From NCBI RefSeq assembly GCF_016862315.1, contig NZ_BOMS01000090.1, forward strand, positions 43,551-107,550: a stretch of 64,000 bases of DNA, given 5' to 3'. Below the pieces are notes generated by a model, which was not told the origin of the DNA, did no database searches, and saw nothing but the letters and a program-made list of their open reading frames with translations. Below, in pieces: positions 34,107 to 42,296 of the stretch (the stretch's first letter is position 1; each line of letters starts with the position of its first letter). This DNA is from Actinoplanes palleronii (lineage in GTDB: Bacteria; Actinomycetota; Actinomycetes; Mycobacteriales; Micromonosporaceae). The position numbers and the translations under genes are program-made.

Positions 34107-34475
34107 CTAGTTCGGAGTGAGGATGCGGATAAGGAAGCCAGAAATGTGCCGGCCCTCCACGTCGTCGTTCCACTTCTCGGCCGTGACGACGGACGCCATG
34201 AGACCGGATCCGGCGACCGGCTCGGGCGCGGAGCGGCTGTGCAACGTGGCGATCGAGGTCACGGTGCCGGCGGTCAGCGGAGCGCTCGCATCGCCGTGAT
34301 GGTCCTCCACCGCATCGATGGTCGCGGCGATACCGTCGTGCAGCACGGTGTCGATCCACCCCAGTTCGGCCAGGTTGGGATGCCCTAGCCGCCACGACAC
34401 CTCGGAGCCCTCCCGGAACGGCGTACCGCAGCATTCCATCTGCCAGCTGGCCATCCACACGTAGAGCTGCACCAC
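34107..34475 (-). CDS. DUF6578-like small protein
   Basis: A 122-residue protein opening YVWMASWQMECCGTPF, followed by a strand-rich body (TAGTVTSIATLHSR) and a possible metal-like HH (VEDHHGD). This matches the actinobacterial DUF6578 pattern as I recall it. Two adjacent cysteines near the start are conserved there. It ends 138 bases after the DUF1697 start region. No function is known. Confidence 0.75.
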   Translation of the reverse strand: MVQLYVWMASWQMECCGTPFREGSEVSWRLGHPNLAELGWIDTVLHDGIAATIDAVEDHHGDASAPLTAGTVTSIATLHSRSAPEPVAGSGLMASVVTAEKWNDDVEGRHISGFLIRILTPN

Positions 34476-34521
34476 CCAAGCCTGCCAGACGCCACCGTCA
34501 GCTACGGTTTGCGTTCGCCGA

Positions 34522-35175
34522 CTACTCGGGACGCCCCGCCACGGCGACCGGTGCGACGGCCCGGAGCTCGGCGGTGAGCCGTACGGCCAGCTTCAGCGCG
34601 GATTCCGACGGCGACGACGGGGTCGGCTCGAAGAACGTCACCTTCAGCCGGGGGCGCCGGGGGAACCGGGCGATGTCGACGGTCCCGGAGACCGCCGCGC
34701 AGACGATGCGGGCCTCCGGCACCGACTGGGCAAGACGTCCGACCCCGCTCCGGGCGCGCAACTGCCGGCCCTGTGAACGACTGCCCTCCGGGAAGATCCC
34801 GAGGCAGCCGCCAGCGGAGAGGCACTGCACCGCGGCATCCAGCGCGTCCATGTCGGCCTCGCCGCGCCGCACGGGGATCTGCCCCATCCCGTCGAGCACC
34901 CACCGGAGCAGCGGATTCTTCCAGAGCGACGCTTTGGCGAGGGCCTGGATCTGCCGGCGCCGGCGAGCGGCGAACGCGATGACCACGGGATCCCACGCAC
35001 TGTCGTGGTTGGCCGGGAGGATCACCGCGCCGCGCATCGGAAGGGTGTCCAAGCCCTCCACCTCGAGGCGGCCCCACCAGCGGACGATCGGGCCCGCCAC
35101 TGCCATGACCGCTCGATAGGTCCGCGGGATCCGGCCGGCGGTGCCGACGGCAGCGGCAGAACTGTTGCTCTCCAT
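34522..35175 (-). CDS. PlsC-type 1-acylglycerol-3-phosphate acyltransferase
   Basis: A 217-residue acyltransferase. NHDSAWDPV is the catalytic NHx4D box and GIFPEGSRS is the glycerophosphate-binding box. Two further motifs (MGQIPVRRGEADMDAL; RIVCAAVSG) are present. It probably acylates lysophosphatidate or a related polar lipid at the membrane. It ends about 45 bases before the next convergently placed start on the same strand and seems to be a single gene. Confidence 0.92.
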   Translation of the reverse strand: MESNSSAAAVGTAGRIPRTYRAVMAVAGPIVRWWGRLEVEGLDTLPMRGAVILPANHDSAWDPVVIAFAARRRRQIQALAKASLWKNPLLRWVLDGMGQIPVRRGEADMDALDAAVQCLSAGGCLGIFPEGSRSQGRQLRARSGVGRLAQSVPEARIVCAAVSGTVDIARFPRRPRLKVTFFEPTPSSPSESALKLAVRLTAELRAVAPVAVAGRPE

Positions 35176-35414
35176 GACCCACTCTCACTGTCCACGCCCG
35201 TGCCGTTCACCAGCGAACGCATGCTGTCCTGCTCGCCGATGTCGTCATGCACTGCATGGACGGCGACTCACCGGCCCTGTCTAACAGGTCGAGCGACCCT
35301 CAGCAACGCGACAGCGTCGGAGTGGCCTGAGGAAGGAACCAAGGGCGGCTGACCCCGAACCTGGGGTGTGACATTTATGCTACGTTTCTAGCCTCGAGGA
35401 GCGGAGGGGCGGAC

Positions 35415-35858
35415 ATGACAGCCACCAGCAGTGCCTTCTGGGACGACCTCGCCGAAGACCTCAGAGACCCCGAGTTCCTGCGCGCTTACATCGTTGAGTC
35501 CATCCGCCTCGCCACCGTCGACTCGGTGATCAACGCCCTCGATGACGCTCGCGAGGCTGCCGGCCTGTCCAAAGCTGCCCTGGCCCGCGCCATCGGCGCC
35601 AACCCCGACGCCATCCGCCGGTTGTTCACGAACGGATCCACGAATCCGACGGTACGCACCGTGGCGGAGATTGCCGCCGCTCTCGGCATGCGCCTCACGC
35701 TGGAGCCCCTACCGGCCGCGGAGCGCGAGCAGATCACCGACCCACTCGTGCAGGGCGAGCACGCCGACACTGCGGCGCTCGCCCGCCATTTGCAGGCGAT
35801 GCGGCGGCAGCGAACTCAACCCAAGCCGCGCCGGCGCACCATCGCCAGAGCGGCATGA
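35415..35858 (+). CDS. XRE-type antitoxin-like protein
   Basis: A 147-residue protein. An N-terminal acidic helix (WDDLAEDLRDPEFLRAYI) precedes an XRE helix-turn-helix (AREAAGLSKAALARAIGANP and PTVRTVAEIAAALGMRL). This is the layout of HigA/addiction-module antidote proteins, which have the same leader helix. GGAGGGG lies just before the ATG. Its convergent neighbour resembles a RelE/Gp49 toxin, so it is a probable antitoxin even though the genes face each other. Confidence 0.8.
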   Translation: MTATSSAFWDDLAEDLRDPEFLRAYIVESIRLATVDSVINALDDAREAAGLSKAALARAIGANPDAIRRLFTNGSTNPTVRTVAEIAAALGMRLTLEPLPAAEREQITDPLVQGEHADTAALARHLQAMRRQRTQPKPRRRTIARAA

Positions 35859-35866
35859 CCACGGGG

Positions 35867-36184
35867 CTACATCAGCGAACGGGGATTCCGGGACCAGTAC
35901 TCCCGGCCGAATTCCCGGACCTGTTTGTAGTCCGCCTCTGACAACGTCGTACGGAACGGCTTGTCCAGACCTGCGACCACCACCAGCAGCGGCTTGGACC
36001 GACCGACGGCTTCGTAGTCCAGCAGACAGAACAAGCGATAATGATGCCGGCGCGGCCCATCGACGCGGACCTCGAACCAGCCGGTCATCTCCCCGTGCAT
36101 GGCCTCCCAGTACCCACCACCGGCGAACCGCTTCGGTGGTGCTGTCGCCACCGCCACCAGGCGCGCCCGGAACTGAGCCCGCAC
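35867..36184 (-). CDS. RelE/HigB (Gp49)-like toxin
   Basis: A 105-residue basic protein. YWEAMHGEMTGWFEVRVDGP, RRHHYRLFCLLDYEA and PLLVVVAGLDKPFRTTL follow the strand order of Gp49/HigB-type RelE proteins, ending with a helix (ADYKQVREFGREYW). The fold usually cleaves mRNA on ribosomes. It is convergent with the antitoxin-like gene with eight bases between their stops, which is the reverse of the usual co-directional layout. Confidence 0.75.
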   Translation of the reverse strand: MRAQFRARLVAVATAPPKRFAGGGYWEAMHGEMTGWFEVRVDGPRRHHYRLFCLLDYEAVGRSKPLLVVVAGLDKPFRTTLSEADYKQVREFGREYWSRNPRSLM

Positions 36185-36352
36185 AGCCGGAGGGCATGAC
36201 CGGAGAAACTCTCGACCGGGCGCCGACTCGTCGGCATCATCATCACGGTGCCGCCGGAAGTAGGCGACATCGTGGGAGTCGTCCGAAAAGGATCAATTTC
36301 GGTACGGCACCACCCGACATGCGCGCGGCTGGATCTGGGGGACGATGGGTGC

Positions 36353-36850
36353 ATGATCGGGGACCGGTGGGGTGTGGGCGACGGCGATGTGTCTCGGGCT
36401 TATCCGTGTGATGACTTTGTGGTCTCGCCTGCCCTGCAAGCGTGGCGAGGCGTCCCGGTGAATGCACCCGCCGCCGCGGTCTGGCCCTGGATCGTTCAGA
36501 TCAGACTCGCGCCGTACTCCTACGACTGGATCGACAACCTCGGGCGGCGGTCGCCTCAGCAGCTCGTGAGTCTTCCCGAGCCGCGCGCCGGGGATCCGTT
36601 CACCACGGCCGGCGGGCGGCAGACCGGCCGGATCGTCGCGGTCGACGCCGGGAGCCACCTCACCGCGACCATCATGGGCGCTTTCATGTCCTACGTCCTG
36701 GATCCGCAAGCGGACGGCACGACGCGCCTGCTGCTCAAGGTGGTCATGCAGAACCACCGCTGGGCCGCTCCGGCCGCGTCGGTCGGCGATCTGGTCATGG
36801 CCCGGCGGCAGCTGCTCAATCTGAAGCGTCTCGCCGAACAGCAGCAATAG
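36353..36850 (+). CDS. SRPBCC/polyketide cyclase-like protein
   Basis: A 165-residue helix-grip-fold protein. VNAPAAAVWPWIVQIR is the typical first helix after strand 1, and YSYDWIDNLGRR is shared with a common actinobacterial subgroup. The start at 36353 has GGGGGA ten bases upstream. It overlaps the 3' end of the convergent TetR gene by 35 bases. Ligand unknown. Confidence 0.82.
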   Translation: MIGDRWGVGDGDVSRAYPCDDFVVSPALQAWRGVPVNAPAAAVWPWIVQIRLAPYSYDWIDNLGRRSPQQLVSLPEPRAGDPFTTAGGRQTGRIVAVDAGSHLTATIMGAFMSYVLDPQADGTTRLLLKVVMQNHRWAAPAASVGDLVMARRQLLNLKRLAEQQQ

Positions 36851-37505
36851 CCTCCGAAGAAAAGATGCCGGCGAGGAAGATGTTCACCCCGGCCAGGAAC
36901 TGCGCACGATCGTCGTGCTCCCGGAGCAACGCCGCCGACTCCTGGACAAGTGGGTCGGAGTCCTGTCTGGCCCACTCCGCAGCCAAACCGTCCAGGAACT
37001 CCTTGCGCGCCGCCCCGTCCGGCGCCCGCCGAGCCCCCGCGGCATGCTGCCCGGCCGCTCCCAGCACGTAGTTCACCAGCGCCGACCCCGCGTCAGCCAG
37101 CGCCGTCCCGCCAACCCCGAGAGCGCTCAGCGACACCCCCACCGCCTTCCAGATCTGCAGGACCGCGGGCTGGAACGGCTCCCGCGAGAGCTGCACCCCC
37201 ACCCACGGACGCGCGTCGATCGCCTCGAAGATGCCCAGCGCCAGCGCCCGGATCGACCCCCGAGGGTCATCACCGCCGGCCGCCGCCGCGACCACCTGGC
37301 TGATCACGCCGTCCGCGGCCGCGGCCAGGAGTTCGTCCTTGTTCGTGACGTGGTGATAGATCGCGCCCCGCCCGGTGGCGAGGTGGGCGGTGACCGCGCG
37401 CAGTGTCAGGCCGCTCTCGCCCGCGGTGTCCAGGATCTGAATGGTCGCCTCGACGATGCGCTCCCGGGAGAGCGCGTCGGTGCGTCGGGAGGTCATGAAC
37501 GTCAT
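36816..37505 (-). CDS. TetR-family repressor
   Basis: A 229-residue regulator. The helix-turn-helix spans ~10-55 (ERIVEATIQILDTAGESGLT; GRGAIYHHVTNKDELL). The C-terminal ligand domain resembles TetR_C of regulators of FAD monooxygenases. ATG at 37505 or 37496 may start it. It is divergent from a monooxygenase gene, with two perfect 17-base palindromes in the 75-base gap. The arrangement predicts repression relieved by the monooxygenase substrate. Confidence 0.93.
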   Translation of the reverse strand: MTFMTSRRTDALSRERIVEATIQILDTAGESGLTLRAVTAHLATGRGAIYHHVTNKDELLAAAADGVISQVVAAAAGGDDPRGSIRALALGIFEAIDARPWVGVQLSREPFQPAVLQIWKAVGVSLSALGVGGTALADAGSALVNYVLGAAGQHAAGARRAPDGAARKEFLDGLAAEWARQDSDPLVQESAALLREHDDRAQFLAGVNIFLAGIFSSEAIAAVRRDASD

Positions 37506-37506
37506 C

Positions 37507-37536
37507 TTGACAGAGTTGGACCGCTGGTCCAATAGT
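37507..37536 (+). promoter_or_regulatory. Promoter of the monooxygenase gene
   Basis: TTGACA (37507-37512) and AATAGT (37531-37536) are 18 bases apart and straddle the first TetR palindrome, so bound repressor would block the polymerase. Confidence 0.55.
37516..37532. promoter_or_regulatory. TetR operator 1
   Basis: TTGGACC-GCT-GGTCCAA, a perfect inverted repeat with seven-base arms. It lies between the -35 and -10 elements of the monooxygenase promoter. Confidence 0.85.
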
Positions 37537-37543
37537 GGGTTCA

Positions 37544-37560
37544 TTGGACCGCCGGTCCAA
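37544..37560. promoter_or_regulatory. TetR operator 2
   Basis: TTGGACC-GCC-GGTCCAA, the same palindrome as operator 1 with a single spacer change. The centres are 28 bases apart. Confidence 0.85.
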
Positions 37561-37580
37561 CCGACGGAGAAGAGAGCCCC

Positions 37581-38684
37581 ATGCACGTCACGATCGTCGG
37601 CGCCGGCCTCGGCGGCCTCACCCTGGCCCGGGTCCTGCACCTCAACGGCATCCCGGTCACCGTCTACGACGCGGAGACCTCGGCGGGCGCCCGCACCCAG
37701 GGCGGCCAGCTCGACCTGCACGAGCACAACGGCCAGCTCGCCATAGCCATCGCCGGGCTCACCGAGGAGTACCGCGGCATCATCCACCACGGCGGCGGCG
37801 CGCAACGCGTCCTCGACCGGCACGCCACCGTGCTCGCCGAACTCCCCGACGACGGCACCATGACCCGCCCCGAGGCCCTGCGCGGCGACATCCGCCGCAT
37901 CCTCCTCGAGTCACTCCCGGCCGGCACCGTGCGGTGGGGCAAGAAGCTCATCGCAGCGCGTCCACTGGACCAGGGCCGGCACGAGTTGACCTTCGCGGAC
38001 GGCTCGACGGCCGGCACCGAGATCCTGGTGGGCGCGGACGGCGCTTGGTCCAGGGTCCGCCCACTGCTTTCACCAAACATTCCGGTGTACGCAGGGATGA
38101 CCTACATCGACACCTACCTGCACGACGTCGACGAGCGCCACCCCGCGGCGGCGAAGGTCGTCGGCGACGGTGCCATGTACGCCCTCATCCCCGGCAAGGG
38201 TTTCCTGGCCCACCGCGAAGCGGGCGACGTCATCCACACCTACGTCATCCTCGACCACCCCCTCGAGTGGTTCGAGGCACCCACCACGAAGGAACGGATC
38301 GCCGCCGAGTTCGGCGGGTGGGCACCCGAGCTCGTCGCCCTGATCGCCGACAGCGACACCCCGCCGGTCGTCCGCAGCATCCACCAGCTCCCCGACCGGC
38401 ACCGCTGGCCCCGGACCCCCGGCGTGACCCTGCTCGGCGACGCCGCGCACGTGACCGTCCCCGGCGGCGAGGGCGCGAACATCGCGATGCTCGACGGCGC
38501 CGAACTCGGCCAGGCGCTCGCCGCGCACCCCGGTGACCCCGAGGCGGCTCTCACCGCGTACGAAAAAGTGATGTTCCGGCGAGGCGAAGCCGAAGCCGTT
38601 GCCGCGCGCGACACCATCGACCTGATCTTCGGTGCCGGCGCGCCCCACGGTCTGGCCGACCTGCTGACCGGAACCGATCGGTAA
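37581..38684 (+). CDS. FAD-dependent monooxygenase, TetX-like
   Basis: A 367-residue flavin hydroxylase. MHVTIVGAGLGGLTLARVL is the dinucleotide-binding GxGxxG, GADGAWSRVRPLL the DG motif, and GVTLLGDAAHVTVPGGEGAN the GD motif. QGGQLDLHEHNGQLA resembles the same segment of tetracycline-inactivating TetX enzymes. The substrate is not determined by this likeness. Its divergent TetR repressor implies induction by a small aromatic compound, and a detoxifying role is likely. Confidence 0.92.
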   Translation: MHVTIVGAGLGGLTLARVLHLNGIPVTVYDAETSAGARTQGGQLDLHEHNGQLAIAIAGLTEEYRGIIHHGGGAQRVLDRHATVLAELPDDGTMTRPEALRGDIRRILLESLPAGTVRWGKKLIAARPLDQGRHELTFADGSTAGTEILVGADGAWSRVRPLLSPNIPVYAGMTYIDTYLHDVDERHPAAAKVVGDGAMYALIPGKGFLAHREAGDVIHTYVILDHPLEWFEAPTTKERIAAEFGGWAPELVALIADSDTPPVVRSIHQLPDRHRWPRTPGVTLLGDAAHVTVPGGEGANIAMLDGAELGQALAAHPGDPEAALTAYEKVMFRRGEAEAVAARDTIDLIFGAGAPHGLADLLTGTDR

Positions 38685-38691
38685 GCCCGGC

Positions 38692-39183
38692 TCACCAGCC
38701 GGGGCCGCGGGCGAGGCGGATCGGCCCGGTGGCGGTGGTGACGTCGACGTCCTCGCCGTGCTGGCGGACGACGATGACGTCGTCTCGCGCCAGGCCGGCG
38801 GCCACCTCGCGCGCCGGGTCCATCAGGTCCCGCCACGACTCGCCGCCGACGACGCGGGCCGCGTCGCTCGGGCAGATGGTGGCATCGGGGTCGCGGTGCC
38901 GCAGCAGCGCCCGGATCGTCGCGGCCAGCCTCACCCGCCGGCCGCCGGGGGTCGGTTCCCACCAGGGATCGCCGCGCTCCCCCAGCGCCACCTTGGCATC
39001 CTGCACCCGCGGGCGGGCCGCTTCCGGGTCGCTGCGCACGAGCCGGCGGGCCGCCATCAGCTCGTTCACCAACTCCTGACGCAGCGCCTCAGGAATAGCC
39101 GGATCGGTGGCCCGCCACCGCCGCCCGGCCACGACCAGATACCGCCCGTCCTCCGTCATCGTGGCGTCATCACGCGAGCTCAT
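38692..39183 (-). CDS. DUF3253 family protein
   Basis: A 163-residue protein. Residues ~80-140 (ATIRALLRHRDPDATICPSD, then AARVVGGESWRDLMDPAREVA) match DUF3253, a small DNA-binding-like winged fold. The first part (YLVVAGRRWRATDPAIPEAL; MAARRLV) is a common extension in actinobacteria. The ATG at 39183 has GGGG upstream; ATG at 39159 is possible. It ends eight bases from the convergent monooxygenase. Confidence 0.82.
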   Translation of the reverse strand: MSSRDDATMTEDGRYLVVAGRRWRATDPAIPEALRQELVNELMAARRLVRSDPEAARPRVQDAKVALGERGDPWWEPTPGGRRVRLAATIRALLRHRDPDATICPSDAARVVGGESWRDLMDPAREVAAGLARDDVIVVRQHGEDVDVTTATGPIRLARGPGW

Positions 39184-39239
39184 CGCCCCATTGTCCCCGG
39201 CGAGCCACCCGCCGGCCCGGACTCCGGCCCGCCCCGCGG

Positions 39240-40058
39240 TCAGCCCTTCAGGCCGGTGAAGCTCATGGTGGCGATGAAGCGCTTCTGGGCCACCAGGAAT
39301 GCCAGGATCAGCGGCATCGTGGCCAGCACGTTGCCGGCCATCAACTGGGACCACTCGGTGTGCCGGGTGCCCTGGAACGTCGCCAGTCCCACCTGCAGGG
39401 TGAACCGGCTGTCGTCGGAGATCGCGACCAGCGGCCAGAGCAGGTCGTTCCAGCTGGACAGCAGGGTGAACACCGCGAGAGTGGCCAGCGCCGGGCGGGC
39501 CAGTGGCAGCACGATGCTGCGGAACGTCCGCCACCGGCCGCATCCGTCGATCAGCGCGGCCTCCTCCAGCTCGGCCGGCAGGGACAGGAAGAACTGGCGC
39601 ATCAAGAAGATGCCGAACGCCGAGGCCAGCCACGGTACGAACGCCGCGGCGAGGGTGTCGACGATGCCGATCCGGGCGAACATCAGGTAGGTCGGGATCA
39701 TCAGCAGCTGGATCGGGACCATCACGGTGGCGACCACGACCAGGAACGCCACGCCCCGGCCGGCGAACTTGAGGCGGGCGAAGCCGTACCCGGCGGTGGA
39801 GCAGAGGGCCAGGTGCGCGACCACCGAGACGGCCGACACGACGATCGAGTTGCCGAGCCAGCGCAGCGCGGACGTCTCGGTGAGCAACGCGGTCCAGCCG
39901 GACAGGTGCAGGCTGCTCGGAATGAGCTTCGGCGGGAACTGGTTGATCTCCGCGTTGCTCATGAAGGAGGTCAGCACCATTTGTACGAGCGGGAGCACGA
40001 ACAGCAGCGCCAGCGGCATGAGCAGGAGGTGCCAGGGACTGAACGGAAGACGACGCAT
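39240..40058 (-). CDS. Sugar ABC transporter permease, MalG type
   Basis: A 272-residue inner-membrane permease with six hydrophobic segments. The EAA loop (LEEAALIDGCGRWRTFRSIV) contacts the ATPase. It is the last gene of the set binding protein, MalF-type, MalG-type; the start overlaps the previous stop by one base (TGATG). No ABC ATPase is encoded here, as is common for actinomycete sugar transporters that share one ATPase (MsiK in Streptomyces). Confidence 0.94.
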   Translation of the reverse strand: MRRLPFSPWHLLLMPLALLFVLPLVQMVLTSFMSNAEINQFPPKLIPSSLHLSGWTALLTETSALRWLGNSIVVSAVSVVAHLALCSTAGYGFARLKFAGRGVAFLVVVATVMVPIQLLMIPTYLMFARIGIVDTLAAAFVPWLASAFGIFLMRQFFLSLPAELEEAALIDGCGRWRTFRSIVLPLARPALATLAVFTLLSSWNDLLWPLVAISDDSRFTLQVGLATFQGTRHTEWSQLMAGNVLATMPLILAFLVAQKRFIATMSFTGLKG

Positions 40059-40978
40059 CAGAACACTTCCGATCCACGCCGGCGGCTGTACCAGATGATC
40101 CCGAGGGTGAGCAGCAGCGTCACGGCGAACAGCAGGTAGGCGGCTGCCGCGCCGTACCCGAGGCGTTGGGTTTGAAAGGCCAGCTCGTAGATGTAGTAGA
40201 CGACGGTCTGGGTGCTGTTCAACGGCCCGCCGCGGGTGGTCGTGTAGATCAGGTCGAACAGCTGCACCGCCGTGATCGTCTGCCAGACCGCGGCGAACAC
40301 CGTGACCGGGCGCAGCTCCGGCAACGTGATGTGCCGGAACACCCGCCAGCGGCTCGCGCCGTCCATCTTGGCCGCCTCGACCAGCTCGGCCGGGATGTCC
40401 TGCAGCGCGGCCAGGTAGATCACCGTGGTGAAGCCGACCTCACCCCAGAGCGCGATCAGGCAGATCACGTAGAGCGCCTGAGACGGGCTCTCCAGGAATT
40501 GCTGGGTGGGCAGCCCGAGCGTGCGCAGCACCTGGTTGGCCGCGCCGAACTGCGGGTTGAAGACGAACGAGGCCAGGATGCCGGTGGCGGCGGCCGAGGC
40601 GACGTACGGCACGAAGATGCACGTCCGGTAGAACCCGATCAGCCGGATCCGCTGGTTGAGCGCCACCGCGACGAGCATGCCCAGCCCGATCGAGGCCGGT
40701 ACGAACAGGGCCGCCAGCAGCAGCGTGTGCCGGGCCGCGGCCAGCATGTCCGGGTCCTGGGCGAGCCGGGCGTAGTTGGTCCAGCCGACCGGCACCCCGG
40801 GTGAGATCCCGTTCCACTTGGCCCGGGAGATGAAGAACGCCCACACGGCCGGGAACAGCGAGAGTCCGACAACGATCAGCGTGGCCGGCCCCACGAACGC
40901 CCAGCCGGTCACATCAAAACGCCGGCGAACCTTGACAGCAGGCACCGTACGGGGCAGCGCGAACGTCAGACCCGCCAT
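40058..40978 (-). CDS. Sugar ABC transporter permease, MalF type
   Basis: A 306-residue permease with six membrane segments and a cytoplasmic start. The EAA loop reads VEAAKMDGASRWRVFRHITL. It overlaps both neighbours by a single base (TGATG), so translation of the three transporter genes is coupled. With the MalG-type partner it forms the membrane channel. Confidence 0.94.
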   Translation of the reverse strand: MAGLTFALPRTVPAVKVRRRFDVTGWAFVGPATLIVVGLSLFPAVWAFFISRAKWNGISPGVPVGWTNYARLAQDPDMLAAARHTLLLAALFVPASIGLGMLVAVALNQRIRLIGFYRTCIFVPYVASAAATGILASFVFNPQFGAANQVLRTLGLPTQQFLESPSQALYVICLIALWGEVGFTTVIYLAALQDIPAELVEAAKMDGASRWRVFRHITLPELRPVTVFAAVWQTITAVQLFDLIYTTTRGGPLNSTQTVVYYIYELAFQTQRLGYGAAAAYLLFAVTLLLTLGIIWYSRRRGSEVF

Positions 40979-42282
40979 CAGTTCACCAGCGCGTCTGCGG
41001 ACTTCTTCGCGGCCGCGTCGAGAGCCTGCTTCGGCGTGGACTTCCCTTGCAGGACCTCGGCGATCGCGTCACCGACGTTGCGGGACAGCTCCTCGTACCC
41101 GGGTGCGGTCGGCCGGGCCTGTTTGGCGTTGGCCAGGTTGTCGAAGAACTTCTGCCCGCCCGGGTACTCCTTGACGTAGGCGGCGAACTCCGGCGTCGAC
41201 GCCTCGGTGGAGCGCAGCGGCAGGTTGCCCACCGCGAGGTTCCACTTCGCGTCGGTCTCCGCGCTGGTCAGCCACGTGGTGAAGGCCCGGGTGGCGCCGG
41301 CCCGGTTCGCGTCGCCGTGGTCGAAGAGCACCCACAGGTCCGGCCCGGAGACGGTCTGGTGATCGCCGTTGAAGCCGGGCAGGTCGGCCACCCCGTAGGA
41401 CAGCTTCGCCTCCTTGAGCTCGATCAGCGACCACGGCCCGGAGAGCATCATCCCGATCCGGCCGCTGTTGAACAGCCGCCAGTAGCGCTCGTCGGTCTGG
41501 TCCAGGTACATCGACTTGTCGTCGACGGCCATCTGCCGCAGCGTCTCCAGGGCGGCCACCCCGGCGTCGGAGTTGAACGCCGGTTTCGTGCCGTCCAGGA
41601 TCTGCCCGCCGTGCTGCCAGAGCAGCGGCCACAGGTGCCAGGTGGTGTCCTCACTGCCCGAAACGGAATAGGCGGTGCCGTAGGTGTTGGTGCTCGCGTC
41701 GGTCAATGTGCGCGCCGCCGTGCGGAAGTCGTCCCAGGACCAGTCGTCGGTCGGATACGTCAACCCGGCCTGATCGAACAGCTTCGTGTTGTAGATCAGC
41801 GCGATGTTGTCGACCAGGGCCGGCACCCCGATCACCTTGCCGCCCGAGGTGGCCGTCTGGCGGGCCGCCTCCGGGATCTCGGTCCACCCGAACGACGGCT
41901 GCTGCACGTACGACGAAAGGTCCTGGGTCTTGCCACTCGCGGACAGGTCACCGGCCCAACTACCGTAAGCATAGGAAATATCCGGATAGGTGCCGCCGGT
42001 GAAACCGGCGGACAGCTTGGTCAGCAGGTCGTCGGTGGTGGGCGCGCCGGTCGAGGTCTTGATCGTGACGTTCGGGTGGGCGGTGTGGTACTCGGCCGCG
42101 AGACGTTCCGCGACCTTCTCCGCCTCCTCGGTCTGCCCGGTCCACCAGGTGATCTCGACGGTCGCGTTCGGGTCGTAACCCGCGGCCGCGTCCTTGCCGG
42201 GTTCGGCGGTACCGCCCATGCAGGCGGTGGTCAGCAACAACAGGGCGGCCGCGCCGCCGGCGAGCGAGCCAGGTCTCATCAC
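40978..42282 (-). CDS. Sugar ABC transporter substrate-binding lipoprotein
   Basis: A 434-residue extracellular binding protein of the MalE/UgpB type. The signal ends in the lipobox LLTTAC, and VEITWWTGQTEEAEKVAERL opens the mature domain. WSWDDFRTAARTLT and the FLSGPWSLIEL-like GMMLSGPWSLIEL are family strands. It starts 14 bases after the SIS gene stop. The ligand is probably an oligosaccharide or glycoside that the GH4 enzyme of the same locus cleaves. Confidence 0.94.
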   Translation of the reverse strand: MMRPGSLAGGAAALLLLTTACMGGTAEPGKDAAAGYDPNATVEITWWTGQTEEAEKVAERLAAEYHTAHPNVTIKTSTGAPTTDDLLTKLSAGFTGGTYPDISYAYGSWAGDLSASGKTQDLSSYVQQPSFGWTEIPEAARQTATSGGKVIGVPALVDNIALIYNTKLFDQAGLTYPTDDWSWDDFRTAARTLTDASTNTYGTAYSVSGSEDTTWHLWPLLWQHGGQILDGTKPAFNSDAGVAALETLRQMAVDDKSMYLDQTDERYWRLFNSGRIGMMLSGPWSLIELKEAKLSYGVADLPGFNGDHQTVSGPDLWVLFDHGDANRAGATRAFTTWLTSAETDAKWNLAVGNLPLRSTEASTPEFAAYVKEYPGGQKFFDNLANAKQARPTAPGYEELSRNVGDAIAEVLQGKSTPKQALDAAAKKSADALVN

Positions 42283-42296
42283 GGGGGACCTCTTCC

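Noticed and set aside
38692..40077. 461-residue frame covering the DUF3253 gene and part of the permease
   Set aside because: Only the last 163 residues are protein-like; the rest is a shadow of the permease gene.
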